Positions 1 through 7,197 of a stretch of DNA of 13,069 nt are shown here, piece after piece. The notes beneath the pieces are model-generated. The model saw only the letters and a program-made list of their open reading frames with translations. It was not told where the DNA came from and made no database searches. The DNA comes from DRWZ01 sp964601505 (GTDB taxonomy: Bacteria > Calescibacteriota > Calescibacteriia > Calescibacteriales > Calescibacteriaceae). The position numbers and the translations under genes were made by a program. Position 1 is the first letter of the stretch, and each line of letters starts with the position of its first letter. The stretch lies in NCBI GenBank assembly GCA_964601505.1, contig CAZRNR010000061.1:1-13069 (forward strand). The letters are read 5' to 3'.

Positions 1-292
1 TACCTATGTAAATGACAATCTGGATAAGGGGGAGTTTATATTTTCTGTAAAGAGCAATAGCATACTGAAGCATTCTTTGGGGCATTGTTTCATCGTTTGA
101 TGTTTGGAACTCAATGTGAAGGAGGAAGGAACCTTTATGAGTTCTGATTATTCCAACGAAATCAGCTCTGAGGAGTTCCTGAATCTCTGTTCCCGCAGGT
201 TTTATCTCAAGTATATCAACTTTGAGAACAAGCTTAACGACAGCTTTTGCGGCAGATTCAAAAATACCCTTTATCTCAGTATCAAATCTCAC
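1..292 (-). CDS. Rpn-type PD-(D/E)XK nuclease (transposase-like), partial
   Basis: An open minus-strand frame runs off the left edge with no stop, so the 3' end is missing. The readable part shows the core of the Rpn/YhgA-like recombination-promoting nuclease family: an ADFVGII segment supplying the acidic residue, then LLHIEFQT, the E-x-Q form of the PD-(D/E)XK site, then a segment with MPQRMLQYAIALYRKY and LPLIQIVIYIG. These proteins are often annotated as putative transposases and occur in many copies in thermophile genomes; biochemical work on the E. coli members supports DNA endonuclease activity. The start is uncertain. I chose GTG at 290-292 because the frame has no ATG before a stop at about 327-329; no Shine-Dalgarno precedes it. 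The N-terminus looks short for the family, so the gene may itself be 5'-decayed. The family call is firm; whether the gene is intact is not. Confidence 0.75.
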   Translation of the reverse strand, partial: MRFDTEIKGIFESAAKAVVKLVLKVDILEIKPAGTEIQELLRADFVGIIRTHKGSFLLHIEFQTSNDETMPQRMLQYAIALYRKYKLPLIQIVIYIG

Positions 293-463
293 AGGGAAAA
301 TTTTGCAAATTTCTAAAAACCATTGAAATTATTTTCAGTTTGGAATGTTGCCATGCAATATCAGAATCAAAATCTTACTAACTGTTATATCAGGAAAAAG
401 ATAAATTAGGACCATACTCACTATTTAGAATTTTTGATGGATGTAAAAATTTTTTTACTTTTT

Positions 464-480
464 TTACGCACCATAAAGTG
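464..480. repeat. TTACGCACC element, copy 1
   Basis: Reads TTACGCACCATAAAGTG on the plus strand, then GGCTATC at 484-490. On the minus strand it contains ATGGTGCGTAAAAA, which would encode Met-Val-Arg-Lys. Related copies lie at 621-636 and 3021-3038. Function unknown. Confidence 0.5.
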
Positions 481-523
481 TTTGGCTATCAATTTTTTTA
501 ATCTTTATTTCCATTGGAGCATC

Positions 524-563
524 GGGCGATACTTATTTCAACTGGGCGATATTTATTTCAACA
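524..563. repeat. 20-base tandem duplication
   Basis: Two adjacent units, GGGCGATACTTATTTCAACT (524-543) and GGGCGATATTTATTTCAACA (544-563), differ at two positions. No gene covers them. A local slippage duplication is the simplest reading; a two-site regulatory element is possible but unsupported. Confidence 0.7.
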
Positions 564-620
564 AAAGACAAGATAAAAAAGGTAGTTGCAAGCTTCAAAC
601 TGCGTATTCTTTATGATTTT

Positions 621-636
621 TTACGCACCCTAAGTG
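621..636. repeat. TTACGCACC element, copy 2
   Basis: Reads TTACGCACCCTAAGTG, with GGCTATC overlapping its end (636-642). It matches copy 1 closely, allowing small gaps, and has the same orientation. The next bases include CTCTGTTGCAATCAT (646-660), which recurs with one change at 13001-13015. Confidence 0.5.
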
Positions 637-763
637 GCTATCTTCCTCTGTTGCAATCATAATATACTGATTTATGTATTCTGCTTTTCATATCCTAACT
701 CATTATAAGCATTTTTTTGATTTGATAGATGCAACAAATCGTTCTTTATTTATTTTTTGTTGT

Positions 764-1978
764 CTATATTCTTTCAATTATTGTAGCTATTCCCATTCCC
801 CCGCCCATACAAAGCGATATGACCGCATAGCGTTTCTTTGTTCTTTCAAGTTCATATATAGCTTTTGTAAGGAGTATTGCACCTGTTGCTCCGATTGGGT
901 GCCCATGAGCTATGGCTCCACCGTTAGGATTAATTCTTGAATCGGTTTTCCAGTCTATTCCGAGTTCTCTTGCTGCGAAAATAACTGGAGATGCAAAAGC
1001 TTCATTTATTTCAAAGATATCTATATCGTCTGTTTTGAGCCCAGCTTTTTTTAGTGCATTCTTTATAGCCGGAGCTATTCCTGTGAGCATAAGAACTGGA
1101 TCGGAACCAGCAAGACCCCAGCTTACAAACCTCGCTCTCGGTTTCAGTCCAAGTTTTTGAGCTTTTTCTGGTGTTGTTATCATGACAGCACATGCTGCGT
1201 CAGATATCTGTGATGAATTTGCTGGTGTGTGGGGGCCATCTGCTGTGAAGGAAAAAGGTAATTTCTTCATATCAGAAATAAATCCTTCAGGATTATCAAG
1301 AACATTATGTCTTACCCCCTCATCTTGCGTTATTGTGAATTCTTGTCCGTCTTTTTTCACCTTGACTGGAAAAACCTGGGAATTGTATATCCCTTGTTTC
1401 CACGCAGTTGCTGCTCTCTTTTGGGAAATAAATCCAAATTCATCTACCTCTTCTCTTGATATCTTATACTTTTGAGCTATCATATCAGCAGACATGCCCA
1501 TGGGAACAAGACCTTTACCCTGAACACTTTCTGGAATATTCAAAGGAGCTCCTGCTTTTGATGCTATTTGTGCGTCTGATCCCATGGGATACCTCGACAT
1601 AGATTCTGAACCTCCTGCAAGAACCAAATCACATTCTCCCGCTAATACTTCTTGAGCTGCAAAATTTATAGCTTGAAGACCTGAACCGCAGTATCTATTT
1701 ATGGTGCAACCAACAGCTTCATCATGGAATCCTGCCTCAAAAAGTAATGTCCTACCAAGATTGAATCCTTGTTCTCCTACCTGTGAAAGACATCCCCAGA
1801 CTACATCCTCTATTTCTCTTGTATCTACCTTTGTTCTCTTTATTATCTCTTTAACGGGTAATGAGGCAAGCTCTATTGCTGATAAGTGTCCCATCGGACC
1901 ACATTTTTCAAGTCCTTTCCAACTTGATTTTCCTATAGGTGTCCTTATAGCATCAACTATAACAACTTCTTTTGTCAT
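764..1978 (-). CDS. Thiolase (acetyl-CoA C-acyltransferase)
   Basis: This 404-residue protein is full length for a thiolase. Thiolases condense two acyl-CoA molecules or cleave 3-ketoacyl-CoA with CoA, in the cytoplasm. All active-site elements are visible: nucleophilic Cys97 in NRYCGSGLQA, the NEAFA motif at 325-329, His360 in GHPIGATGA, and the second Cys390 in CMGGGMG. AGGSESMSRYPMG at about 121-133 is also typical. The NRYCGSG context resembles the FadA/FadI-like acyltransferase group more than classical acetoacetyl-CoA synthesis enzymes, but the substrate chain length cannot be read from sequence. The ATG start is supported by AAGGAGGT nine bases upstream. The gene is divergent from the sdhB-like gene across 125 bases and has no other fatty-acid gene beside it here, so the pathway is open. 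Confidence 0.93.
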   Translation of the reverse strand: MTKEVVIVDAIRTPIGKSSWKGLEKCGPMGHLSAIELASLPVKEIIKRTKVDTREIEDVVWGCLSQVGEQGFNLGRTLLFEAGFHDEAVGCTINRYCGSGLQAINFAAQEVLAGECDLVLAGGSESMSRYPMGSDAQIASKAGAPLNIPESVQGKGLVPMGMSADMIAQKYKISREEVDEFGFISQKRAATAWKQGIYNSQVFPVKVKKDGQEFTITQDEGVRHNVLDNPEGFISDMKKLPFSFTADGPHTPANSSQISDAACAVMITTPEKAQKLGLKPRARFVSWGLAGSDPVLMLTGIAPAIKNALKKAGLKTDDIDIFEINEAFASPVIFAARELGIDWKTDSRINPNGGAIAHGHPIGATGAILLTKAIYELERTKKRYAVISLCMGGGMGIATIIERI

Positions 1979-1987
1979 GTCCTATTA

Positions 1988-1995
1988 ACCTCCTT
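1988..1995 (-). promoter_or_regulatory. Shine-Dalgarno of the thiolase
   Basis: The minus strand reads AAGGAGGT with nine bases before the ATG (1976-1978). It fixes this start and shows that canonical ribosome binding sites are used in this genome, in contrast with secA, yajC and htrA. Confidence 0.85.
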
Positions 1996-2087
1996 AAGTT
2001 TTTTATCTCTATAAAAGGTATGGAATATGATGAAATTTTCCAGAATTACAAAACATTTTTATTTTATTTTTAATTTCTTTTGGATTC

Positions 2088-2093
2088 GGAGGT
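2088..2093 (+). promoter_or_regulatory. Shine-Dalgarno of the sdhB-like gene
   Basis: GGAGGT lies ten bases before ATG 2104. It decides the start: an upstream in-frame TTG at 2080 would put this site inside the coding region. Confidence 0.8.
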
Positions 2094-2103
2094 ATTCCAG
2101 AAA

Positions 2104-2844
2104 ATGGAGGAAGTAACTTTTTTTGTCTTCAGAGGTGAAAGGGGAGAGGGATCTTTTAAAGAATATAAAGTTCCTTATCAGGAAGGAATGGTTGTTTTAG
2201 ATGCAATACTTTATATTCAAAGTAAGATAGATGGAAGTTTATCTGTTAGGTGGAACTGTAAGGCTGCAAAATGTGGATCTTGTGCAGCAGAGATAAACGG
2301 AAAACCATCTTTGATGTGTAAAACCAAGATAAAAGAATTACAGCAACCAATAAAAGTTGAGCCTATGCGAGCATATCCGCATATAAAAGATCTTGTTCCA
2401 GATACATCATGGAACCTAAAAACTAGAAGAAACATAATCCAAAAGATGGGCTTTACTCCCAAAAAGGATGCAAATTGGATTATGGAGGATCAGGATATTG
2501 AAAAAGGCAGGGAGTTCAGAGCTTGTATAGAGTGTGGTCTTTGTATAGATACCTGCCATGTACTACGTGAGCATAAACTTTTTGATAAATTCATAGGTCC
2601 GGCATATCTAACTTTTTCTGCATACCTTGAAACACATCCTATGGATTCTATCAATAGGTTAAAATGGCTCAAAGATGAAGGGGGAATTATGTATTGCAAC
2701 ATAACTAGGTGTTGTACTGAGGCATGCCCCGAGGATATACATATAACTGACAATGCTATAATACCTCTGAAAGAAAGAGTTGCTGATGAATTCTTTGATC
2801 CGATAAGAATCTTGGCGAGAAAAATTTTTGGAAAAGGAACATAA
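2104..2844 (+). CDS. sdhB: Succinate dehydrogenase/fumarate reductase iron-sulfur subunit
   Basis: This 246-residue protein carries electrons through three clusters between the flavoprotein and the quinone site of complex II. The [2Fe-2S] ligands are Cys52, Cys57, Cys60 and Cys72 (motif WNCKAAKCGSC). By alignment with the E. coli subunit, the [4Fe-4S] ligands are Cys141, Cys144, Cys147 and Cys208, and the [3Fe-4S] ligands are Cys151, Cys198 and Cys204. All spacings match. Cys203 is an extra cysteine next to a ligand. FRACIECGLCIDTCHVLREH and the segment NITRCCTEACPEDI resemble the subunit type I associate with actinobacterial and Thermus/Chloroflexi-like enzymes. The ATG at 2104 is preferred over TTG 2080 because of its ribosome binding site. 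No sdhA or membrane-anchor gene adjoins it: the upstream neighbour is a divergent thiolase and the next gene downstream is secA, 297 bases away. Confidence 0.92.
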   Translation: MEEVTFFVFRGERGEGSFKEYKVPYQEGMVVLDAILYIQSKIDGSLSVRWNCKAAKCGSCAAEINGKPSLMCKTKIKELQQPIKVEPMRAYPHIKDLVPDTSWNLKTRRNIIQKMGFTPKKDANWIMEDQDIEKGREFRACIECGLCIDTCHVLREHKLFDKFIGPAYLTFSAYLETHPMDSINRLKWLKDEGGIMYCNITRCCTEACPEDIHITDNAIIPLKERVADEFFDPIRILARKIFGKGT

Positions 2845-3141
2845 AGTTTTAGAATTGAAAATTTTTGTAGTGAATATTACGAACTTTTAGATTTCAAGAT
2901 TGAAAGTAAAGTTCTCAAGTATGATATTTTTTTGATTCTTTCTATTATTTTTTGATCTGGGAATTTATCCAAAAAGTTCTATCTTAATCAGTATTCAGAT
3001 TTCCAATTGAAGAGAAATTATTACGCACCATGGATGTGATAATACAGAGACATAGCATATTACCATTGCTTTTTATTTTACATACAATAAATATTCTACT
3101 TTATGTAATTTAGGTTTTCTTAAGGTTAATTTAAAATATCT
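2845..3141. other. Intergenic region upstream of secA
   Basis: 297 bases with no credible gene. It is very A/T-rich with T-runs at about 2924-2960, but I see no strong GC hairpin followed by a U-tract. It holds the third TTACGCACC copy (3021-3038). The secA promoter should lie at its right end: TAAAAT at 3132-3137, or the overlapping TAATTT at 3127-3132, is a possible -10. Confidence 0.4.
3021..3038. repeat. TTACGCACC element, copy 3
   Basis: Reads TTACGCACCATGGATGTG. It has the same orientation as the copies at 464 and 621 but diverges sooner after the core. It lies between sdhB and secA, outside the other repeat-bearing stretch, so the element is not a single local duplication. Confidence 0.4.
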
Positions 3142-5907
3142 ATGGGATTTTTCGAGAGATTCATAGCAAAAATTTTTGGAACTGCGAATCAAAGGTATTT
3201 GAAAAGGATAAAAGAGAAATACCTTGGCAACATTCTTGCTGCTGAAGAGGAATTTGATAAAGTACCAAATAACAAACTTAGGAAGATATCTCTTGAATAC
3301 ATTGAAAAAGTCAGGAAAGATAAAGTATCTACGGACGATATTCTTCCGGAGTATTTTGCACTGATTCGAGAGGCAGCAAAGCGCACGATAGGGAAGAGGC
3401 ACTTTGATGTTCAGATTCTTGGTGGTATAGTTCTATATCATGGAAAGATAGCGGAGATGAAAACTGGTGAAGGGAAAACAATCGTGGCAACTTTACCTTT
3501 GGCTCTAACTGCTCTTGAGGGTAGAGGATGCCACCTTGTTACGGTCAATGACTATCTTGCCAGAAGAGATGCTACATGGATGGGACCGATATATAAGTTT
3601 CTCGGCCTTGATGTTGGAGTTATAAACCAACTTGATGTTTCCTATATTGTCGAGTGGCAGTTTCCAGATCTTTTCCAAAAAGCACTAGAAGAAGATGTAA
3701 GAGCCTGGCCCCAGGGCAATATAATAAACGATCCATTGCCTCAGGATAAAATAAATATGTCAGCTATTGGTGCATTTCAGGTGAATCTAATAAAATCCTC
3801 AAGAAAACAAGCTTACATGTGTGATATAACTTATGGAACTAACAATGAATTTGCTTTTGATTACTTGCGAGATAACATGAAGTATTCCATTGAAGATATA
3901 AACCAAAGAGAGCTATATTATGCGATAGTTGATGAAGTTGATTCAATACTTATAGATGAAGCGAGAACCCCTCTTATAATATCTGGACCAGCTGAGGAGG
4001 ATATATCTTTGTATTATAAGGTAGATAAAGTAGCGAGATTAATGAAGGTTGGTGAAGATTTTGATTTAGATGAGAAATCGAAACAGGTTCTGCTCAAGGA
4101 AAAGGGTATAGAAAAGGCCGAGAGATTTTTGGGAGTTTCAAATCTTTATGACCCCGTTAATCTTGAGATACTTCATCATCTTATTCAATCTCTGAGAGCT
4201 CATAAGCTTTTCAGAAGAGATGTTGATTATGTAGTCAAGGATGGAAAAGTCGTGATTGTGGATGAGTTTACAGGAAGACTTATGCCTGGGAGAAGATGGT
4301 CAGATGGTCTGCATCAGGCTATAGAGGCAAAAGAAGGGCTGAAGATAGAAGCGGAAAATCAAACACTGGCCTCGATTTCCTTTCAGAATTTTTTCAGGAT
4401 GTATAAAAAGCTCGCAGGTATGACTGGAACTGCTGAAACTGAAGCTCTTGAATTCAAAGAGATATATAACCTTGATGTTGTTGTTATCCCAACTCATAAA
4501 CCTATGATAAGACAGGATTTTGATGATGTTGTTTTCCTGACAGAGGAAGAGAAGTTCGAGCGTGTTGTTCAGGATATTTATGAAAATTGGCAGAAGGGTA
4601 GGCCTATTCTTGTAGGAACAACGTCAATAGAGAAGAATGAAAGGCTTTCAGCTATGTTGAGAAAAAAAGGAATACCTCATCAGATTCTCAATGCAAAAAA
4701 TCATGAAAAAGAAGCTTATATAATTGCTCAGGCGGGCAGGTATAAGGCTGTTACTGTCGCTACAAATATGGCTGGTAGGGGTGTTGATATCATACTTGGA
4801 GGTAATGCTGAAATGCTCGCAAGGCAAAAAGTTGGCTTTGACGCATCCCCGGAGGAATTTGAAAAAGCTCTCAAAGAATTTGAGCAGATCTGTCAGGAAG
4901 AGAGAAAAAAAGTCATTGAACTTGGGGGGCTTTATGTTATCGGAACAGAAAGACATGAATCAAGAAGGATTGACAACCAGCTTCGTGGAAGATCTGGAAG
5001 ACAAGGAGATCCGGGAGCATCAAGATTTTATGTATCTTTAGAAGATGACCTTATGAGGATTTTTGGTTCAGATAGAGTTGCTCCTCTTATGAAAAGGTTT
5101 GGTATGAAAAAAGGAGAACCTATTGAACATAGGTGGGTTACGAAAGCTATCCAGAACGCTCAAAAAAGAGTAGAGGCTTACAACTTTGAGATAAGAAAGC
5201 ACCTACTTGAATATGATAACGTAATGAACAAGCAGAGAGAAACTGTTTATTCTCTTCGCAGAAGAATACTCTCTGGAGAAAATCCGAGGGAGATAATTTT
5301 CTCCTTTATTGATGATGTTATCGGTTACCTATCTGAAAAGTATTTTCCTAAAAAGGCGGAACCAGATTATGATGGTTTTGAAAGAGAATTTAAAACTATA
5401 TTTGGGTTTCCCCCCAAGGATACTGACTTGGAAAATTTGAAGAGCTTCTTAAATGATTTTTACAATGACAAGTTCTCCGGACTATCAGATGAGATAGTTT
5501 ATAAGATTGAACAATTTATTATCCTGAACACTCTAGATACTATGTGGAGAAGACACCTTTATGCTATGGATCACCTTAAGGAATCTGTTGGTATGAGAGG
5601 ATATGGACACCTAGATCCCCTTGTAGAGTATAAGAAGGAAGGTTTTTCTCTTTTCATTGATATGCTTACGAAGTTTAAGATCTCTGTTGTCTCAAAATTG
5701 TTTATGATGAAGCTTTCAAGAGATGAAAAGGAGGAAGGAGCTAATGCTATGGAAACCCTTTCAAGAAGGAAGGGAGTATATTTTGCCGCATCTCCTGGAG
5801 GTATGGTATCTGCTTCTCCTAACTATAACAAAAAAGTTGGGAGAAATGACCTTTGTCCTTGTGGTAGTGGGAAAAAATATAAAAAGTGCTGCGGAAGGCT
5901 AAATTAA
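3142..5907 (+). CDS. secA: Preprotein translocase ATPase SecA
   Basis: SecA drives unfolded preproteins through SecYEG by ATP hydrolysis. The 921-residue protein is complete: N-terminal helix region, Walker A MKTGEGKT at 106-113, Walker B with DEVD at 264-267, DITYGTNNEFAFDYLRDNM at about 228-246, MAGRGVDI and RIDNQLRGRSGRQGDPG in the second motor domain, and the C-terminal zinc motif with Cys905, Cys907, Cys916 and Cys917 (CPCGSGKKYKKCC). Between LGLDVG (about 154-159) and AYMCDITYG (about 224) there are about 64 residues where E. coli SecA has about 13. This is an insertion of about 51 residues, like the one described in thermophilic Thermotogae and Aquificae. No Shine-Dalgarno precedes the ATG; the upstream bases (TTAATTTAAAATATCT) look more like a -10 element, so a leaderless or very short-leader transcript is likely. 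Confidence 0.98.
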   Translation: MGFFERFIAKIFGTANQRYLKRIKEKYLGNILAAEEEFDKVPNNKLRKISLEYIEKVRKDKVSTDDILPEYFALIREAAKRTIGKRHFDVQILGGIVLYHGKIAEMKTGEGKTIVATLPLALTALEGRGCHLVTVNDYLARRDATWMGPIYKFLGLDVGVINQLDVSYIVEWQFPDLFQKALEEDVRAWPQGNIINDPLPQDKINMSAIGAFQVNLIKSSRKQAYMCDITYGTNNEFAFDYLRDNMKYSIEDINQRELYYAIVDEVDSILIDEARTPLIISGPAEEDISLYYKVDKVARLMKVGEDFDLDEKSKQVLLKEKGIEKAERFLGVSNLYDPVNLEILHHLIQSLRAHKLFRRDVDYVVKDGKVVIVDEFTGRLMPGRRWSDGLHQAIEAKEGLKIEAENQTLASISFQNFFRMYKKLAGMTGTAETEALEFKEIYNLDVVVIPTHKPMIRQDFDDVVFLTEEEKFERVVQDIYENWQKGRPILVGTTSIEKNERLSAMLRKKGIPHQILNAKNHEKEAYIIAQAGRYKAVTVATNMAGRGVDIILGGNAEMLARQKVGFDASPEEFEKALKEFEQICQEERKKVIELGGLYVIGTERHESRRIDNQLRGRSGRQGDPGASRFYVSLEDDLMRIFGSDRVAPLMKRFGMKKGEPIEHRWVTKAIQNAQKRVEAYNFEIRKHLLEYDNVMNKQRETVYSLRRRILSGENPREIIFSFIDDVIGYLSEKYFPKKAEPDYDGFEREFKTIFGFPPKDTDLENLKSFLNDFYNDKFSGLSDEIVYKIEQFIILNTLDTMWRRHLYAMDHLKESVGMRGYGHLDPLVEYKKEGFSLFIDMLTKFKISVVSKLFMMKLSRDEKEEGANAMETLSRRKGVYFAASPGGMVSASPNYNKKVGRNDLCPCGSGKKYKKCCGRLN

Positions 5908-5961
5908 TCAAAATTATCTGAAAATAGTATCACAAGGCTTTTTTGATATTAACAGCAAGTT

Positions 5962-7197
5962 ATGGATTCTAACAAAGAAAAGCAAAGCAAGAGAGGAAGA
6001 AAATCGAGAAAAAGTACAGATTTATTTGAAAGTACGAAGGAAACTGAAGAAGGAAGATCTACTCAGGAAACGCAAGAAAAAGCTCAAGAATTGAGACCGG
6101 AGGAAAAAAAAGAGACTCAAATTCAGGAAAAGAAAGAATCTTACAGGCAACCACTTTTGGTTATAACTGGTGCGTGTGGATTTATAGGTTCGTATGCTGT
6201 TGAGCTTGCAAAGAAAGAAGGATGGAAAGTAAGAGCTTGTGATCTACCTTCTGCGTTCAGAGGTAAAGATGAATTTGGCAAATCAAGATATCCTGAGTTA
6301 GTGAAAAAATTTGCGGATGAGGTTGTAGAGATTGATATAACTAAACCAGAAACCATTCGTGGGGTTTTTAATGATGCAGATTATATATTTCATATAGCAG
6401 CTATTTTGAAGTATGATGTTCCTTGGTCTCTTCTGTATAGTGTTAATGTTAATGGTACGAAAAATATATTTGAGGAGATACTGAGGTGTAAAAATTCAAA
6501 TCTTAAAAGGGTTGTTGTTTGGAGTACCAATGGAATATATGGAGTTCCCAGAGATGATAATACGATAATTACGGAAAGTTCTCCTGTGAGACCAGTAACA
6601 AAATATGCTCTTTCAAAATTTCTTGAAGAAAAAGCTGCTCTTTCTTACTTTAAAAGATATGGTATTCCAGTAACTATTATAAAACCAACAGCTGTATATG
6701 GTCCGCGTGAATCTTATATGTTTTACGATTATCTTAGAACTATAAAAAAATCCAAAGTTGTCCTTTCATTTTCTAATTTTGATTTTGCTTTCCCGAGTGT
6801 TCATGCAGAAGATGTTGTTAGAGCAGCTATTCACCTTTCAAAGTTTGAGGGTTCTGTTGGAGAAGACTATATGATTGATGATGGTAGCCAGAATACGGTA
6901 ATAGATATTATGAAGTTTCTTGCAGAAGTTTTTGATAAACCTTTCTATCTACTTCCACCAGTACCAATACCTGTTCTGAGGAAAATCCTGATTTCTGGCT
7001 CTTATTTTTTTAAATTCTTATCAGATACATTTGGAATCAAAAAACCGATTGAGGAAGAGTTTACATTTATGTTTGGATACAATATGAAATATTCCAATCA
7101 AAAGCTCAAATCTACAGGTTTTCAGTTCAAGTATCCTAAATTTCAGGATGGTATGAGAGAAACAATAAAATGGTATGAGGAGGTAGGACTTCTATGA
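5962..7197 (+). CDS. NAD(P)-dependent epimerase/dehydratase (extended SDR) with charged N-terminal tail
   Basis: Residues about 64-411 form an extended short-chain dehydrogenase/reductase. The nucleotide-binding glycine motif is TGACGFIG (69-76), the catalytic YxxxK is Tyr215/Lys219, and the upstream Ser/Thr lies in WSTNGIYG (187-194). YGPRE and a VHAEDVV segment are also typical. Relatives include nucleotide-sugar epimerases, 3-beta-hydroxysteroid dehydrogenase-like enzymes and dihydroflavonol-reductase-like proteins; the substrate cannot be told from sequence. Residues 1-62 are unlike the family: nearly all Lys, Glu, Gln, Arg, Ser and Thr, probably disordered, with no internal Met to offer a later ATG start. 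There is no Shine-Dalgarno before ATG 5962. The last codons overlap the start of the next gene by ATGA, so the two proteins are probably made together. It follows secA by 54 bases with no convincing terminator between them. Confidence 0.85.
   Translation: MDSNKEKQSKRGRKSRKSTDLFESTKETEEGRSTQETQEKAQELRPEEKKETQIQEKKESYRQPLLVITGACGFIGSYAVELAKKEGWKVRACDLPSAFRGKDEFGKSRYPELVKKFADEVVEIDITKPETIRGVFNDADYIFHIAAILKYDVPWSLLYSVNVNGTKNIFEEILRCKNSNLKRVVVWSTNGIYGVPRDDNTIITESSPVRPVTKYALSKFLEEKAALSYFKRYGIPVTIIKPTAVYGPRESYMFYDYLRTIKKSKVVLSFSNFDFAFPSVHAEDVVRAAIHLSKFEGSVGEDYMIDDGSQNTVIDIMKFLAEVFDKPFYLLPPVPIPVLRKILISGSYFFKFLSDTFGIKKPIEEEFTFMFGYNMKYSNQKLKSTGFQFKYPKFQDGMRETIKWYEEVGLL
7177..7184 (+). promoter_or_regulatory. 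Shine-Dalgarno for the 7194 gene, inside the epimerase
   Basis: GAGGAGGT lies inside the last codons of the epimerase, nine bases before ATG 7194. A strong site embedded in the upstream gene plus the ATGA overlap indicates coupled translation. Confidence 0.8.

Larger units (their letters stand above)
293..763. other. Gene-free stretch with short repeats, probably decayed mobile DNA
   Basis: About 470 bases between the 5' end of the Rpn-type gene and the 3' end of the thiolase. Short open frames here have no recognisable family and low-complexity A/T-driven composition, so I do not call genes. The stretch holds two same-direction copies of a TTACGCACC element (464-480 and 621-636), each followed by GGCTATC, and a 20-base tandem duplication at 524-563. 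On the minus strand a short frame from 660 begins MIATEE and ends after about 21 codons. I see no clear rho-independent terminator for the thiolase. Remnants of an insertion sequence are the likeliest explanation, but this is inference. Confidence 0.5.

Noticed and set aside
104..316. Plus-strand open frame of 70 codons at the left edge
   Set aside because: It lies opposite the Rpn-type nuclease, whose minus-strand frame has recognisable catalytic motifs. The plus-strand product resembles no known protein.
524..563. Tandem repeat considered as a CRISPR array
   Set aside because: The units are adjacent with no spacers, only two units exist, and no cas gene is nearby.
434..616. Plus-strand open frame of 60 codons in the repeat-bearing region
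   Set aside because: Composition is driven by A/T runs (Phe, Leu, Ile, Lys), it covers the tandem duplication, and it has no ribosome binding site or family resemblance.
674..940. Plus-strand open frame of 88 codons
   Set aside because: It overlaps the 3' end of the thiolase on the opposite strand and shows no coding character of its own.
2080..2103. Upstream TTG start for the iron-sulfur subunit
   Set aside because: It would add eight residues that contain the GGAGGT site placed correctly for ATG 2104, and the family begins near the MEEVTFFVFRG segment.
5927..5949. Terminator after secA
   Set aside because: TATCA and TGATA could form a five-base stem, but the stem is A/T-only and the T-run lies in the loop, not after the stem, so it does not qualify as a rho-independent terminator.
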